Assembly: GCA_018780265.1 (NCBI GenBank)
Contig: JADMJV010000103.1
Location: 1-58,080, forward strand
Direction of reading: 5' to 3'
DNA from: a bacterium
Lineage (GTDB): Bacteria; Vulcanimicrobiota; Xenobia; Xenobiales; JADMJV01
Length of the DNA: 58,080 bases
Below, piece by piece: positions 1 through 8,067 of this stretch. A program made the translations under genes and the position numbers. Each line of letters begins with the position of its first letter. Within the stretch, counting starts at the first letter, position 1. The notes under the pieces were generated by a model. The model had not been told where the DNA came from, did not search any database, and saw only the letters and a program-made list of their open reading frames with translations.

Positions 1-158
1 CAGCCGAACTGCAGATAGCCGTCGCTGCGCACCATGGCCACAAGGCAGCGTCCCAGGATAAGCCGGAACGTGGTGAGTGTGCCGGCAGCGTTGCGCGCGA
101 TTTGATGAAGACTGCAAGAACTGAGGGCGGCCAACTGGTCGATGGTCATAGTATTCAT
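1..158 (-). CDS. Hypothetical protein, N-terminal fragment cut by window edge
   Basis: An open frame starts at an ATG (156-158, reverse) and runs off the left edge, giving about 52 residues (MNTMTIDQLAALSSC...). The stretch RLILGRCLVAMVRSDGYLQF resembles the N-terminal helical region of proteins that read 'LL.RALLE..E..LY.ELG', often joined to HNH-type domains. That likeness is weak. There is a nearby second ATG three codons in (MTIDQL). No function can be assigned without the rest of the gene. Confidence 0.4.
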   Translation of the reverse strand, partial: MNTMTIDQLAALSSCSLHQIARNAAGTLTTFRLILGRCLVAMVRSDGYLQFG

Positions 159-518
159 CGTAGAGGATCGCTGAATCGAAAGTCAAAACTGCAGCCCCGG
201 AGAAACGGCTAAACCAAGCCATTTGAAGATTTTCTGACAGGTGATTTAAGCCTTGTTCGATGAGTCGGGGGAGAGAAGAAATGTCCCGATTCGCATCCGG
301 CGAGCTCTGAGGGCCCTTGGGGTCGCTCTCAGGCACCAGTTCATGCGGGGGGGGTCTGGTGCAGGTCCCGCGAACAGCTTCTGGCCAGGGACTCGGTTGG
401 TTCCAGCGCGTCACACCGCGCTGTCTTATCGACAGACCTCGACGTTGCCAACAATGACGCTACAGTAGAGCCTCGACGGTCCGCTGAACCTGAGGCCCAA
501 AAGGCGCAGCTCGCTATT
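159..518. other. Intergenic stretch with no supported gene
   Basis: About 360 bases lie between the left-edge gene and the end of the clostripain-type gene. Short open frames exist on both strands but none has a ribosome-binding site or recognisable protein motif. A G8 run occurs near 346. I see no convincing terminator or promoter. Confidence 0.4.
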
Positions 519-1577
519 TCATGGGCATTGGACCTGAGGACGCAGGTGCTCGATGACCTTATCCCATCCCGTGTCGCGGGCAAAGGCGGTCGCTGAGTAT
601 CCCCACTTTTCCACGTCCCGTTTCGTCTCGATGTGCAGACCGTGAGCCCCTGGATGATCACCATCATGTTGCTCGGCCACAACCGCCTCGGCGATGGCCT
701 TTTGCACCTGTTCCGCTGCCGTCTGCAAGACCGGCAGAGCCTGCCCTAACTGGAAAGCCAGGTCGGAGGCGTCGTGATATTCCCACATGCGTTGCGACTT
801 CTCCACCGCCATCCTCAGATCGACCGGCGCCTGGGCCGCCATGGCCTGGCCTAATTGCCTGACCGCGTTGGAAACCTGAGGAATCTTCTCCAGGTCTACC
901 GCTGCCAGCGTTTGAAACTCCTTGGGATGATTGCGACCCGACTCCACCAACTTTTCGGCCAGTTGACGCGGAGTGAGTGAATCGATGTCCTGCAGCACTT
1001 GCTGATAGGAATGTCCGTGCCAGCCGACCTCCTCTTGAGAGGATACCATGTATTTGGCTTCGTCGCGAAGTTGATGGGCCACCTCCAGGCTGCCCATGTA
1101 GCAACAGTCAAAACTCAGCAGGTCAAGTTTATGGCCGGTCTTTTGGCGCGCTTCACCCAGAGCCTGTTGAATTTGGGGCAGGCTCATCCAACCCTCGTTG
1201 CCATCATCTTCGAGGGCGCCTTTCCAGGCATCACCGTGGTCGGAGATCACCAGCCAGTAATTCTCGGCAGGGTAGTTCTTCATGCCCCATTCCACAAAAT
1301 TGGCCAGATTCTTCGGATCCGACATATTGCAGTCGGGCCATTGCTCTTTTACCACCGCTCCTCGGGTGTGCATCTCCAGGCGCTGTCCCTGACCCCCCAC
1401 CGGTCGGTGATCGACACAGGCCAGCAGGTTGACGGTATCGGTAGTGCCGACCTGGCCAGCCTCCTCCAGATCAGCCACCTGATAGGCATACAGATCGTTG
1501 TCGGAGGCATTGTACATCATCACTGTCCACTTTTTAGGGGGCTGCGCGCATACATTCACGCCTTGAGTGTAAACCAC
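519..1577 (-). CDS. Clostripain-family (peptidase C11) cysteine protease
   Basis: The 352-residue product matches the C11/clostripain fold of the caspase clan. An N-terminal strand KKWTVMMYNASDNDL is followed by the catalytic His in YWLVISDHGDAWKG and the catalytic Cys in LDLLSFDCCYMGSLE. Downstream come SSQEEVGWHG and a helical C-terminal half. Family members cleave after basic residues, usually outside the cell or in the periplasm, but no signal peptide is visible here. The GTG start is uncertain because there is no clear Shine-Dalgarno site; an in-frame GTG seven codons later is possible. No operon partner is evident. Family assignment is confident; substrate is unknown. Confidence 0.85.
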   Translation of the reverse strand: MVYTQGVNVCAQPPKKWTVMMYNASDNDLYAYQVADLEEAGQVGTTDTVNLLACVDHRPVGGQGQRLEMHTRGAVVKEQWPDCNMSDPKNLANFVEWGMKNYPAENYWLVISDHGDAWKGALEDDGNEGWMSLPQIQQALGEARQKTGHKLDLLSFDCCYMGSLEVAHQLRDEAKYMVSSQEEVGWHGHSYQQVLQDIDSLTPRQLAEKLVESGRNHPKEFQTLAAVDLEKIPQVSNAVRQLGQAMAAQAPVDLRMAVEKSQRMWEYHDASDLAFQLGQALPVLQTAAEQVQKAIAEAVVAEQHDGDHPGAHGLHIETKRDVEKWGYSATAFARDTGWDKVIEHLRPQVQCP

Positions 1578-1652
1578 CAGACACGGTCACGCGTAACGGC
1601 GATGTAAACCGTCCTCCAGGGAACGATCCTTTGGGGATGGAAGTCAGCCTGG

Positions 1653-2148
1653 ATGGAAATATTGCGCCTCCAGGGAGCCGAAACAGAGGGCCATTGGCAC
1701 GAACTGGCCGAGCTCCGCATCCAGGTTTTCCGTGAGTATCGCGTTCCACCGCGCAAAAACAGGTATAGCGAAAGCCTAACTCGGCGGCCCTCTGCTCCCG
1801 TTCATCAAAAAAGAGGTGGCCCTCGGTATTCCGGCTTGAGCACAGATTCGCCCAGGTAGGTCTTTGAAGGGTTGACGAAATTCGGCCTGCTCGTCTAGCA
1901 AAGGTAGGCTGGTGGTGGCCCCAACGGCCTGCCCTTGATCGCAAATCAGCACAACCCGACTGCGAGGACTTTGCCAGTAAGTCCGCAGATAGGTGCCTCC
2001 AGGCTATCGCTCGCTACACCCCTTTTGGCAGCAACGAGGCTACCTGCATCATCCCCAAGTGCGTTGCCAGTTGACCTGGCAGGACCTGGGTCAGAGCCAG
2101 CCGAGCCGCAAAGAGTGTTCCTTTTGGATTCGGGAATGCAAACCTTGA
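1653..2148 (+). pseudogene. GNAT-family N-acetyltransferase pseudogene with inverted middle segment
   Basis: The gene is split into three blocks. Plus strand 1653-1740 encodes a GNAT N-terminus ending ELAELRIQVFREY. Plus strand from about 1993 encodes the matching C-terminus, PPGYRSLHPFWQQRGY through FWIRECKP and a TGA at 2146-2148. The middle, about 1741-1992, reads only on the minus strand: YLRTYWQSPRSRVVLICDQ, then AVGATTSLPLLDE, then YLGESVLKPEYRG, then GHLFFDEREQRAAELGFRY and CFCAVER. These are consecutive signature blocks of one acetyltransferase family. The middle has therefore been inverted in place, and it also carries at least two small deletions that shift the frame. The gene cannot make a working enzyme. 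Breakpoints are estimated from where each block stops making sense. Confidence 0.75.
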
Positions 2149-2164
2149 GTCAGGCAGTCGAGCA

Positions 2165-2680
2165 CTAGGTCCACCAGAGGTGGTCGGCCGAGCCTTCGCC
2201 CAGCTTGAGATGACGCTCTTTGGAGAAGATGCCGGTCAGAGCCGATCCCCAGTCGTCCTGGTCGGCTCCGGGGCAGGCGGCTTGAAACAACTCCTCCTTG
2301 GCTGAGGTCAGGTCCACCGAGTTGATCCCAACGACGGGAGTGCCACAGACGCCGCTGCTTTTGGACTGGGGACAGAGGTAGATGTAAGGCTCGTCCTCGG
2401 ACTTGATGACCGCCACCAGGTTGGTGGTGTTGGAGTTGAATTGAAATTTCTTGAGTTCCCTGGCGCCTGGATAGATATCCATGGCCGCACTCAGCAAAGC
2501 CTTGCTCTTGGAGGGCGAAAGACTGTAAGCGGCGAGGCCCATATTGCCCCCATCCACTGTGCCGAAATCGCTGTCTTCGTTGGCGTTTTGCTTGATGTAG
2601 TCCACTGCCATCGCGTCAAGCTTGGCGGTCGGCAGGCTGGTCGAAGAAATTCCGGTGGTGGGTGCAGTCATAATGTTCAT
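2165..2680 (-). CDS. Hypothetical protein
   Basis: An open frame of about 171 residues starts at ATG (2678-2680); starts at 2671 (ATG) or 2698 (GTG) are also possible and none has a good ribosome-binding site. The product is polar, with no signal peptide or membrane segment. Two cysteine-bearing stretches are visible: YLCPQSKSSGVCGTP and FQAACPGADQDDWG. I do not recognise a family. It ends 16 bases from the acetyltransferase pseudogene and lies downstream of a VapBC pair on the same strand, but it has no visible functional link to either. Confidence 0.5.
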   Translation of the reverse strand: MNIMTAPTTGISSTSLPTAKLDAMAVDYIKQNANEDSDFGTVDGGNMGLAAYSLSPSKSKALLSAAMDIYPGARELKKFQFNSNTTNLVAVIKSEDEPYIYLCPQSKSSGVCGTPVVGINSVDLTSAKEELFQAACPGADQDDWGSALTGIFSKERHLKLGEGSADHLWWT

Positions 2681-2758
2681 GAGCAGAGTAAAAGGCACGG
2701 GCCTTAAAAAACTCCCAAAGCATCGCGCCCGGTCCGGCCACCCCCAGAACAGGTAAGT

Positions 2759-3154
2759 TCAACGACCAACCAGTCGAGGCAGGTCGTATTTTTCAAACAC
2801 GGAGTCCTCCGAAACCAGCGGAAGTCCTTCGCTGCGGCACTGAGCAATGAGCAGACGATCAAAAGGGTCTGCATGGACCTTGGGCAACGAAAATACACCT
2901 GCAGCATGGGAAAGATGAATGGGTAGGACGGTAAAATGGTAACGCTCGACTAACTTTTGGAAGAACTGCAAAGGCTCAAGGGGAAGGATCAGTTTTCCCT
3001 GGGCAGCCTTGATCGCTACCTCCCAAACACTCACAGAACTGAGCACGATTTCGTTCGACCCATTTTCCAGGATGGCGCGGTGGCGTGCCGCCAGTCGCGG
3101 ACTATCATCCGCCCACCAAAGCGCAACATGGGTATCAATCAAGTAGGGAGTCAT
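2759..3154 (-). CDS. vapC: VapC-type PIN-domain ribonuclease toxin
   Basis: The product is 131 residues, a typical VapC length. PIN hallmarks are in order: Asp7 in YLIDTHVALWW, a Glu in SVSVWEVAIKAAQGK, and the acidic pair in HADPFDRLLIAQC. A last acidic residue is in LVSEDSVF. PIN toxins are Mg-dependent endoribonucleases that cut tRNA or rRNA and arrest growth when free of antitoxin. Its ATG overlaps the end of the upstream antitoxin gene by four bases (ATGA), so the pair is translationally coupled. All key residues appear intact, so this toxin looks functional. Confidence 0.85.
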   Translation of the reverse strand: MTPYLIDTHVALWWADDSPRLAARHRAILENGSNEIVLSSVSVWEVAIKAAQGKLILPLEPLQFFQKLVERYHFTVLPIHLSHAAGVFSLPKVHADPFDRLLIAQCRSEGLPLVSEDSVFEKYDLPRLVGR

Positions 3155-3384
3155 TGGAAGAAGCTCACAAAGTCTTCCTCCATCGGTTCAAAAAAGGACT
3201 CTTTCACATCGATTTGTCCCTTGAACAGGCCGGCCTTCCTGTCAGCAGCAGGCTTTCGATAAGCCGATATAACAGCCACGGGAGTCCCAGCCTTAGCCAC
3301 CAGCACTTCTTCACCGGTAGCAACGAGGGCCAGTATGGAGGAAAAATGGGTCTTCGCCTCATGCACATTGAAAATCTTCATCCC
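3151..3384 (-). CDS. vapB: Phd/VapB-type antitoxin
   Basis: The 77-residue product begins MKIFNVHEAKTHFSSILALV and continues ATGEEVLVAKAGTPVAVIS. This is the Phd/YefM-type DNA-binding N-terminus (an EAK..FS..L motif, then a 'GE.v.I...G.PvA' strand). The acidic and aromatic tail (FFEPMEEDFVSFFQ) would mask the VapC active site. I chose ATG 3384 because conserved sequence begins there and GGTGGG lies just upstream; the frame itself stays open 15 codons further. A promoter-like TTGACT-N17-TATCGT overlaps the start region at 3388-3416 and would leave almost no leader. Confidence 0.8.
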   Translation of the reverse strand, partial: GMKIFNVHEAKTHFSSILALVATGEEVLVAKAGTPVAVISAYRKPAADRKAGLFKGQIDVKESFFEPMEEDFVSFFQ

Positions 3385-3387
3385 ACC

Positions 3388-3416
3388 ACGATAGACTGGA
3401 GCCTCGACTAAGTCAA
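3388..3416 (-). promoter_or_regulatory. Possible sigma70-type promoter of vapBC
   Basis: On the minus strand TTGACT (3411-3416) and TATCGT (3388-3393) are separated by 17 bases. The start codon lies only four bases beyond the -10-like box, so initiation here would be nearly leaderless. The match may be chance. Confidence 0.3.
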
Positions 3417-3528
3417 GGACTAACCCCACGACTCCGCTTGCAGTTCAGAGCTTTCCTACGACACACTTTGTTGGCGTACCTTCGTATCTGGATCAAGGAT
3501 TTGCCACGAGTAACGAGAACTGACCATC

Positions 3529-4569
3529 GTGGACGTCACGAGCCTCACTTCGTCACGCATAATTCCGGCCTCACCTACGGCCGCCTCCGACTCCTGTACG
3601 GACCCCCCCAGCGTCCTGTTCTTTTCAGATATTGACGACACTTTTGTGCCGTGGAAACGCTACAATCAAGTGGCAGATGTAGACAAACTGGCCCGCACTC
3701 GACAAACCCTTCAAGATTATCAAGGCGAGACGGTCAACGGCTTGTGCAGCGCCCGCGGGTTAAGCAGCATTCAGCAACTGGCCCCGTTCTTCAAAGGCGT
3801 CCCTCTGCAGTTCATCGGGACCAACGGTGGCCAACAAGTCTACTTGAACTACGATCAACAACCAGCCGAGGAGTGGTTGACCAATTTAAAGACTTGCGAC
3901 AGTGACAAGACTTGGGATCAGGAAGTCTTCAATCGGTCGGGGGGCTTCAATACCCAACTGGTCATGCGAGCGACTCACGGGGTTCTCAGCGAGATGGGCT
4001 TTCAACGCTGCGCCGTGCCTCTGCCACCTCCGCACCAAGACCGGGATGCCTACGTCGCACCGATCCCGGGCAAGCCCGGCGACGTAGCCGTGGTCGCCCT
4101 GACCAAAGACCAGACCACGCTGATGTTCCGTGCCGACTTTCAAGATGTCCATAAACCTCTCACCGACTCTCATCGTGCGTTTGCCCAGTTTCTTGCCAAG
4201 AAATTGGAGCAAAGACTGACCAGCCAGGGGGTCAAGCTCACTGCCAAAGAATTTATCGACCAGGCATGTCATCAGATTTATCTGCTTGAGCCTCGCAATA
4301 TCACCAAAGAAAGTCTGTTAGACCATCTGGTCACACGCTATCCCAGTGTGCTGGCCGTCATCACAGCTGGCGATAACACTAACGACACCATGCTCAAACC
4401 GACCGCCTTCGGCAATGTCCAAAACTACCGAATCCTCTCGGGAGAACGCCCCGAACTGGCCCGGATGCTGGACGGTCAGGCCAATGTGCAGGTCACTCCG
4501 ATGGGCGAACTGGGGCCCGCCCTGGAAAATCATCTGGCCTTTTTGCTCCCCGACACAGACCACGCGTAG
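3529..4569 (+). CDS. HAD-superfamily phosphatase (sucrose-phosphatase-like)
   Basis: The 346-residue product has the HAD motif I DxD signature in LFFSDIDDTFVPW (Asp34, Asp36). It has a motif II-like segment FIGTNGGQQVYLN and a motif IV GDNTND around residue 281. An Arg/Lys-rich region precedes motif IV. This layout suits a Mg-dependent phosphatase with a large cap, in the sucrose-phosphate phosphatase/Cof-like branch. The first 28 residues are Ser/Thr/Pro-rich and are not a secretion signal. The GTG start was chosen as the furthest upstream; a shorter form is possible. The next gene begins three bases after this stop, suggesting coupled translation. The substrate is unknown. Confidence 0.75.
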   Translation: MDVTSLTSSRIIPASPTAASDSCTDPPSVLFFSDIDDTFVPWKRYNQVADVDKLARTRQTLQDYQGETVNGLCSARGLSSIQQLAPFFKGVPLQFIGTNGGQQVYLNYDQQPAEEWLTNLKTCDSDKTWDQEVFNRSGGFNTQLVMRATHGVLSEMGFQRCAVPLPPPHQDRDAYVAPIPGKPGDVAVVALTKDQTTLMFRADFQDVHKPLTDSHRAFAQFLAKKLEQRLTSQGVKLTAKEFIDQACHQIYLLEPRNITKESLLDHLVTRYPSVLAVITAGDNTNDTMLKPTAFGNVQNYRILSGERPELARMLDGQANVQVTPMGELGPALENHLAFLLPDTDHA

Positions 4570-4572
4570 GGC

Positions 4573-5652
4573 GTGCACTTTCTTCCCGCACAAAACTTTG
4601 ACTGTAGCCAATGTACTAAATGTTGCCGGGGTTGGCGTATCAGCGTAGACCCCACCACCCAGGCCCGGCTTCAAGGCCATAGGCTGGGCCAATCCACTCT
4701 GGAGCAGCGCGATCAAAGGTTTTACGCCCGCAAGACACCCCAAGGGGCCTGCGTCTTTCTGAGCAGCGACCATCTATGCTCGATTCACAGCCAGTTAGGC
4801 GCCGATCACAAGCCCCGCGGCTGTCGCCAGTTTCCCTTTCGACTCTGTCGCACTCCCGACGGCATCTTTGTGGGCGTGTCCTATTATTGCAGCGCCGCTC
4901 AGTCTAACCACGGGCGCCCGCTGCCGGCCCACGCGGCGGAACTGGAGGAGTTGGCGGCCGAACTGCCCCTCATAGGCGATCGTCCTTTGCCCGTGCATGG
5001 CCGACACCATCTAAAGTGGTCCGACTACCGCACGCTTGACGACTTTCTCATGCGGGAACTTCAGCAAGGACCTGTAGAGATGGTACTGGGACAAGCCCTG
5101 TGGGCCCTCTGTCAAAGCACAGGAGGCGGCAGGGGTCTGGCACACTACCTGGAGCTCAGTGAGGCAGCCTTACTCCCGCCCGAAGAGCCGTTCATTCTCA
5201 TGGAAGAGCACTTTTTCGCACTGCTGGTGGCTCATTGTGAGGCGCCGACTGCTCAGCGGGAGCCTTTTCGAACGGCACTTCAAAGTCACCGTCCGGTCAG
5301 CTTTGAACGGTTCGCGGGCTGGCGCGGCAGTCTGGCCCAACTAAGAGTCCCGCCAAGCCCTCTGGGCGATTGCCAATTGCGTCGATACTTGAAGGCACTG
5401 GTCTTTCGTAAATTCCTGGTGGCCCGGCGAACACTCTTGAGCAATCTGGCCATGCTTTATCTGGTGCCGACTCTTTTCTCGTTTTGGGCGGCCCTCAGTC
5501 AAATCAGCCGAAACGCACCCCGGCCCGAAGAGGTCGACTACTTTCGGGCTCTGGATGAGTGCGAGAACAAAATCATCACCCATCCCAACGACCTTGAGAC
5601 GGTCTACCACGATGTGGCCGAGGGATTTCTTGATCAACTCGATTTTGGGTAG
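4573..5652 (+). CDS. YkgJ-family cysteine-cluster protein with long C-terminal domain
   Basis: Near the N-terminus (about residues 9-20) the 359-residue product has FDCSQCTKCCRGWR, a CxxCxxCC cluster. CVFLSSDHLCSIH and HKPRGCRQFPFRLC follow; together these are the metal (Zn or Fe-S) ligands of the YkgJ/UPF0153 family. Roughly 230 further residues form a helical domain not found in short YkgJ proteins. The GTG start is three bases after the HAD phosphatase stop, so the two are very likely coupled. A paralogue of the same architecture lies at 48733-49680, likewise coupled to an upstream gene. YkgJ proteins are proposed metal-cluster carriers or modification factors; the role here is unknown. 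Confidence 0.75.
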   Translation: MHFLPAQNFDCSQCTKCCRGWRISVDPTTQARLQGHRLGQSTLEQRDQRFYARKTPQGACVFLSSDHLCSIHSQLGADHKPRGCRQFPFRLCRTPDGIFVGVSYYCSAAQSNHGRPLPAHAAELEELAAELPLIGDRPLPVHGRHHLKWSDYRTLDDFLMRELQQGPVEMVLGQALWALCQSTGGGRGLAHYLELSEAALLPPEEPFILMEEHFFALLVAHCEAPTAQREPFRTALQSHRPVSFERFAGWRGSLAQLRVPPSPLGDCQLRRYLKALVFRKFLVARRTLLSNLAMLYLVPTLFSFWAALSQISRNAPRPEEVDYFRALDECENKIITHPNDLETVYHDVAEGFLDQLDFG

Positions 5653-5711
5653 CCGTCAGGTTTTTTTCAGTGCTTGCGCATAGGTTGCCTAAAAATATCG
5701 GAGGCTACACC

Positions 5712-6110
5712 ATGGCTACAGGAATCAACTTCAACCCCGCGTCCTTTCGAGGCCAAGAAATCGCGCGTAGAGGCCCGGCCAACCCGGTCAAGTCCGAAAC
5801 TCCGGGTCCGGTAGACGGCTATCAACCCGCCGCCGAAGCTCCACCCACGGCACCAGGAGTGACCTTTACGGTTTCCACTCAACAGTTAGCCACGGCCGCC
5901 ATTCAGCAGACTCTGACCACGCTTACCTCATCGGGAATTCCGGTAAGCGTTGTCATCTCCCAGGCCGCCAGCGCCCAGCCAACGGTCAGTCGCGAAGAAT
6001 TTCAAGAACTGGGTGGCGAAGTGCGCACCCTTTCGCGCCAGGTAAACCAACTGCAGAGTCAGGTGGAAAACCTGGCCAAGCCCAAGCCCCCCACCTACGG
6101 CGGCGACTAA
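5712..6110 (+). CDS. Small hypothetical protein with C-terminal coiled coil
   Basis: I chose ATG 5712, giving 132 residues, because GGAGG lies just upstream. The N-terminal third is disordered and Pro/Gly-rich (MATGINFNPASFRG...). The middle is Thr/Ala-rich, and the end has heptad spacing in EVRTLSRQVNQLQSQVENLA, consistent with a short coiled coil. No signal peptide or membrane segment is present. It resembles other signal-less proteins in this window whose N-termini are Ser/Pro/Thr-rich. No family is recognised. Confidence 0.6.
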   Translation: MATGINFNPASFRGQEIARRGPANPVKSETPGPVDGYQPAAEAPPTAPGVTFTVSTQQLATAAIQQTLTTLTSSGIPVSVVISQAASAQPTVSREEFQELGGEVRTLSRQVNQLQSQVENLAKPKPPTYGGD

Positions 6111-6178
6111 TCCGCCAGCAAAGGCGGCAGGGGAAGGAAGCTTCCAGCTAAAGAAGCTAACCCCATGGGAAAACGCTG

Positions 6179-6592
6179 ATGAATCCGACCTGGCTGGCCC
6201 TGGGCGCGGCCCTCTTTGCGGCTCTCACCGCCCTGTTTAGCAAGCTGGGCACGACCACATTGCATCCCGCCTGGGCCACTTTTTTTCGCACCGTAGTGGT
6301 GCTCGGGCTGACCTGGGCTCTGGCTTTGCGCCATCCCCTCAGTTGGTCTCAGGAGTCAACCCGAGGACTGTGCTTCCTGGCCGCATCCGGTCTGGCCACA
6401 GGGCTGTCCTGGGCCTGCTACTTTCAGGCCCTGTCCGGCCAACAACTATCCCGAGTGGCCGCTCTGGATCGCCTCAGCATTGTATTCACCCTGCTCTTTG
6501 CGTGCCTCTGGTTGGGCGAAAAGTTAACCTGGAAAAACGGACTGGGCGTGGCCTTGATGGCCGTCGGCGCCATTCTTATCTCCCTAAAGTAA
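6179..6592 (+). CDS. EamA-family membrane transporter, single-domain form
   Basis: The 137-residue product is almost wholly hydrophobic, with about five predicted membrane spans. It starts MNPTWLALGAALFAALTALF and contains the EamA landmarks ATFFRTVVV and SRVAALDRLSIVFTLLFACL, plus WLGEKLTWKNGLGVALM near the end. Most EamA (DMT superfamily) exporters carry two such domains, so this half-size form would need to dimerise, as short DMT-family proteins do. The substrate is unknown. The neighbours give no clue. Confidence 0.8.
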   Translation: MNPTWLALGAALFAALTALFSKLGTTTLHPAWATFFRTVVVLGLTWALALRHPLSWSQESTRGLCFLAASGLATGLSWACYFQALSGQQLSRVAALDRLSIVFTLLFACLWLGEKLTWKNGLGVALMAVGAILISLK

Positions 6593-6632
6593 GGTGGGAT
6601 TGGCCGTTGACCCGCGGTGGTATGCTGGGGCA

Positions 6633-7286
6633 ATGAGTGAATTTCAAGTGATCACAGGGGTGGCCTCCCTGGTGGGATTTGTGGCCACCATCCTCAATCT
6701 GGTGGCCTTTTTTCACGAAAAAGACAAAAGCCACATTCGCTCAGGCCTGCGAGTCCTGGCCGGAGTGGCCGTGCTATTGGCCGTGATTCTCTTTCCCCGC
6801 TTTGCGCCGGGAAGCGCTCGCCAACTGGCCAGCAAACTCCCTGGGCCGGCGCGCACATTACTCAATCCCTGGCTAGACAGTTCGCCAACCCCGCTGCCCG
6901 CCGCCACGGCGCCCGAGGCAAACCCCTTGCAAGGCTCGTTCACGCTCGATCTGCGCCGCAATTTACTGGGGGGCGTCGACTCCCTGATCGCCCGTTTTCA
7001 GTTTTCCAATCTCACTCCCGAGTCCGCCCGCGTGACCGCTTACCAGGTCCGCTATGTCGATCAGGCCGGCCAGCTCCGGCACAGCTTCTATCGAGTCCTG
7101 AACCCGCCGATTCAAGTTGAAGGTCACAGCCAGGCCAGCCAGGACACCGAATTTGACGCAGAAATCCGCGACGTATGGGTGGCCGGCCTCGATCACGAAG
7201 CAGGCCAACGAGACAAGGTGGAAATCACCTGGGAGGGCACTGACGCCCAGGGTCGACGCTTCAAGGTAACATCCAGCAACGGCTAA
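6633..7286 (+). CDS. Hypothetical membrane-anchored protein
   Basis: From ATG 6633 the product is 217 residues. Two hydrophobic segments near the N-terminus (VASLVGFVATILNLVAFF and LAGVAVLLAVILFPRF) are followed by a Pro/Ala-rich linker. A soluble beta-rich domain of about 120 residues follows, with stretches such as DSLIARFQFSNLTPESAR and AEIRDVWVAGLDHEAG. The soluble part looks like an immunoglobulin-type sandwich. ATG 6633 was preferred over a frame opening 13 codons earlier because the hydrophobic segment starts right after it. No family is recognised. Confidence 0.55.
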   Translation: MSEFQVITGVASLVGFVATILNLVAFFHEKDKSHIRSGLRVLAGVAVLLAVILFPRFAPGSARQLASKLPGPARTLLNPWLDSSPTPLPAATAPEANPLQGSFTLDLRRNLLGGVDSLIARFQFSNLTPESARVTAYQVRYVDQAGQLRHSFYRVLNPPIQVEGHSQASQDTEFDAEIRDVWVAGLDHEAGQRDKVEITWEGTDAQGRRFKVTSSNG

Positions 7287-7320
7287 GGCCAGGTCAGTTG
7301 TATCCGTCCGTGAAAACTCG

Positions 7321-7600
7321 TCAATATTGAATCTTGGTCATTAGACCACGCAAAATACCGGCCAGGCCCACAAAGGTGAGCAGGGTCACCGTGAGCAGCA
7401 ACATGGGATAGCTCAATTTTTGCCAAAACTGGCGAGTAAACGAGGCGGGTGGGCAGGGCCAGCAAGCGCGGTACTCGCTGCTGAGGCAGGCCCGCTTCCA
7501 GGATTACCCCGAGGTTGCGAAAGTATTGGCAGCGTTCGGCGTTGCTCCACAAGGCCAGCGCAGCCGCGAGGGGAGCGCCCGCCAGGGCGAGGCAAAGCGC
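7321..7600 (-). pseudogene. Remnant of a type II secretion / type IV pilus F-domain membrane protein
   Basis: Two stretches in different minus-strand frames are recognisable. The first encodes GAPLAAALALWSNAERCQYF followed by RNLGVILEAGLPQQ, which is the 'FfrnLg.LLeaGlPl' signature of GspF/PilC domains. The second encodes FTRQFWQKLSYPMLLLTVTL through VGLAGILRGLMTKIQY and a stop at 7321-7323, the expected C-terminal membrane helix of that domain. A frameshift near 7440 separates them and another lies near 7600, so the gene is broken. Upstream sequence to about 7780 may hold more of it but is not alignable by eye. Confidence 0.5.
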
Positions 7601-8067
7601 GGACGCACCAGTTTTTCGTCCAAAAGGTAGTGGCTGCGGCCGGACGAGGTAACCAGCTCTTCTTCCTGCTGCTTGTCTCCCCGCAGGCGAGTTGGCGCGA
7701 TTATTGACAAGGGCGCTGGAACGGCTGCGGCCAGGCCCTTCAAGGCGCCCGTCCAGGTCCAGGCCTCACCGGGCACATAACGATTGTTGGGGCCAGGGTG
7801 TTGGCGAATCCGTACTACCGTATCTCAACCCCGGGTCCCGCATGTTACCAGTGTCTTGCCGACCCTTGAAGAATTTGGTAGACCGTGTCCCCGGCGGCCT
7901 GAACACCTGGTCGCCGTGGATCATCCAGGCCCCGCTTCAACGGAGAAGCCCGATGCTCTCAGCCAGAAGGCAGCCGGTCCATATTCGCTCCGGGCCGAGG
8001 CCAGCAGTTGCCGGGCTGCCGGCCCGCCCGCGCCAGGGAGTTGACTGACCGTGTAGAATATCCAGCA
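7601..8067. other. Decayed or intergenic region upstream of the Uma2 gene
   Basis: Several short frames occur on both strands but none continues with a single protein-like pattern. Part of it (7600-7780, minus) may be the degraded N-terminal side of the F-domain remnant. No promoter or terminator is clear. Confidence 0.35.

Noticed and set aside
1534..1944. 136-residue minus-strand frame as an intact gene
   Set aside because: Only its middle is protein-like, and that part is the inverted piece of the acetyltransferase pseudogene.
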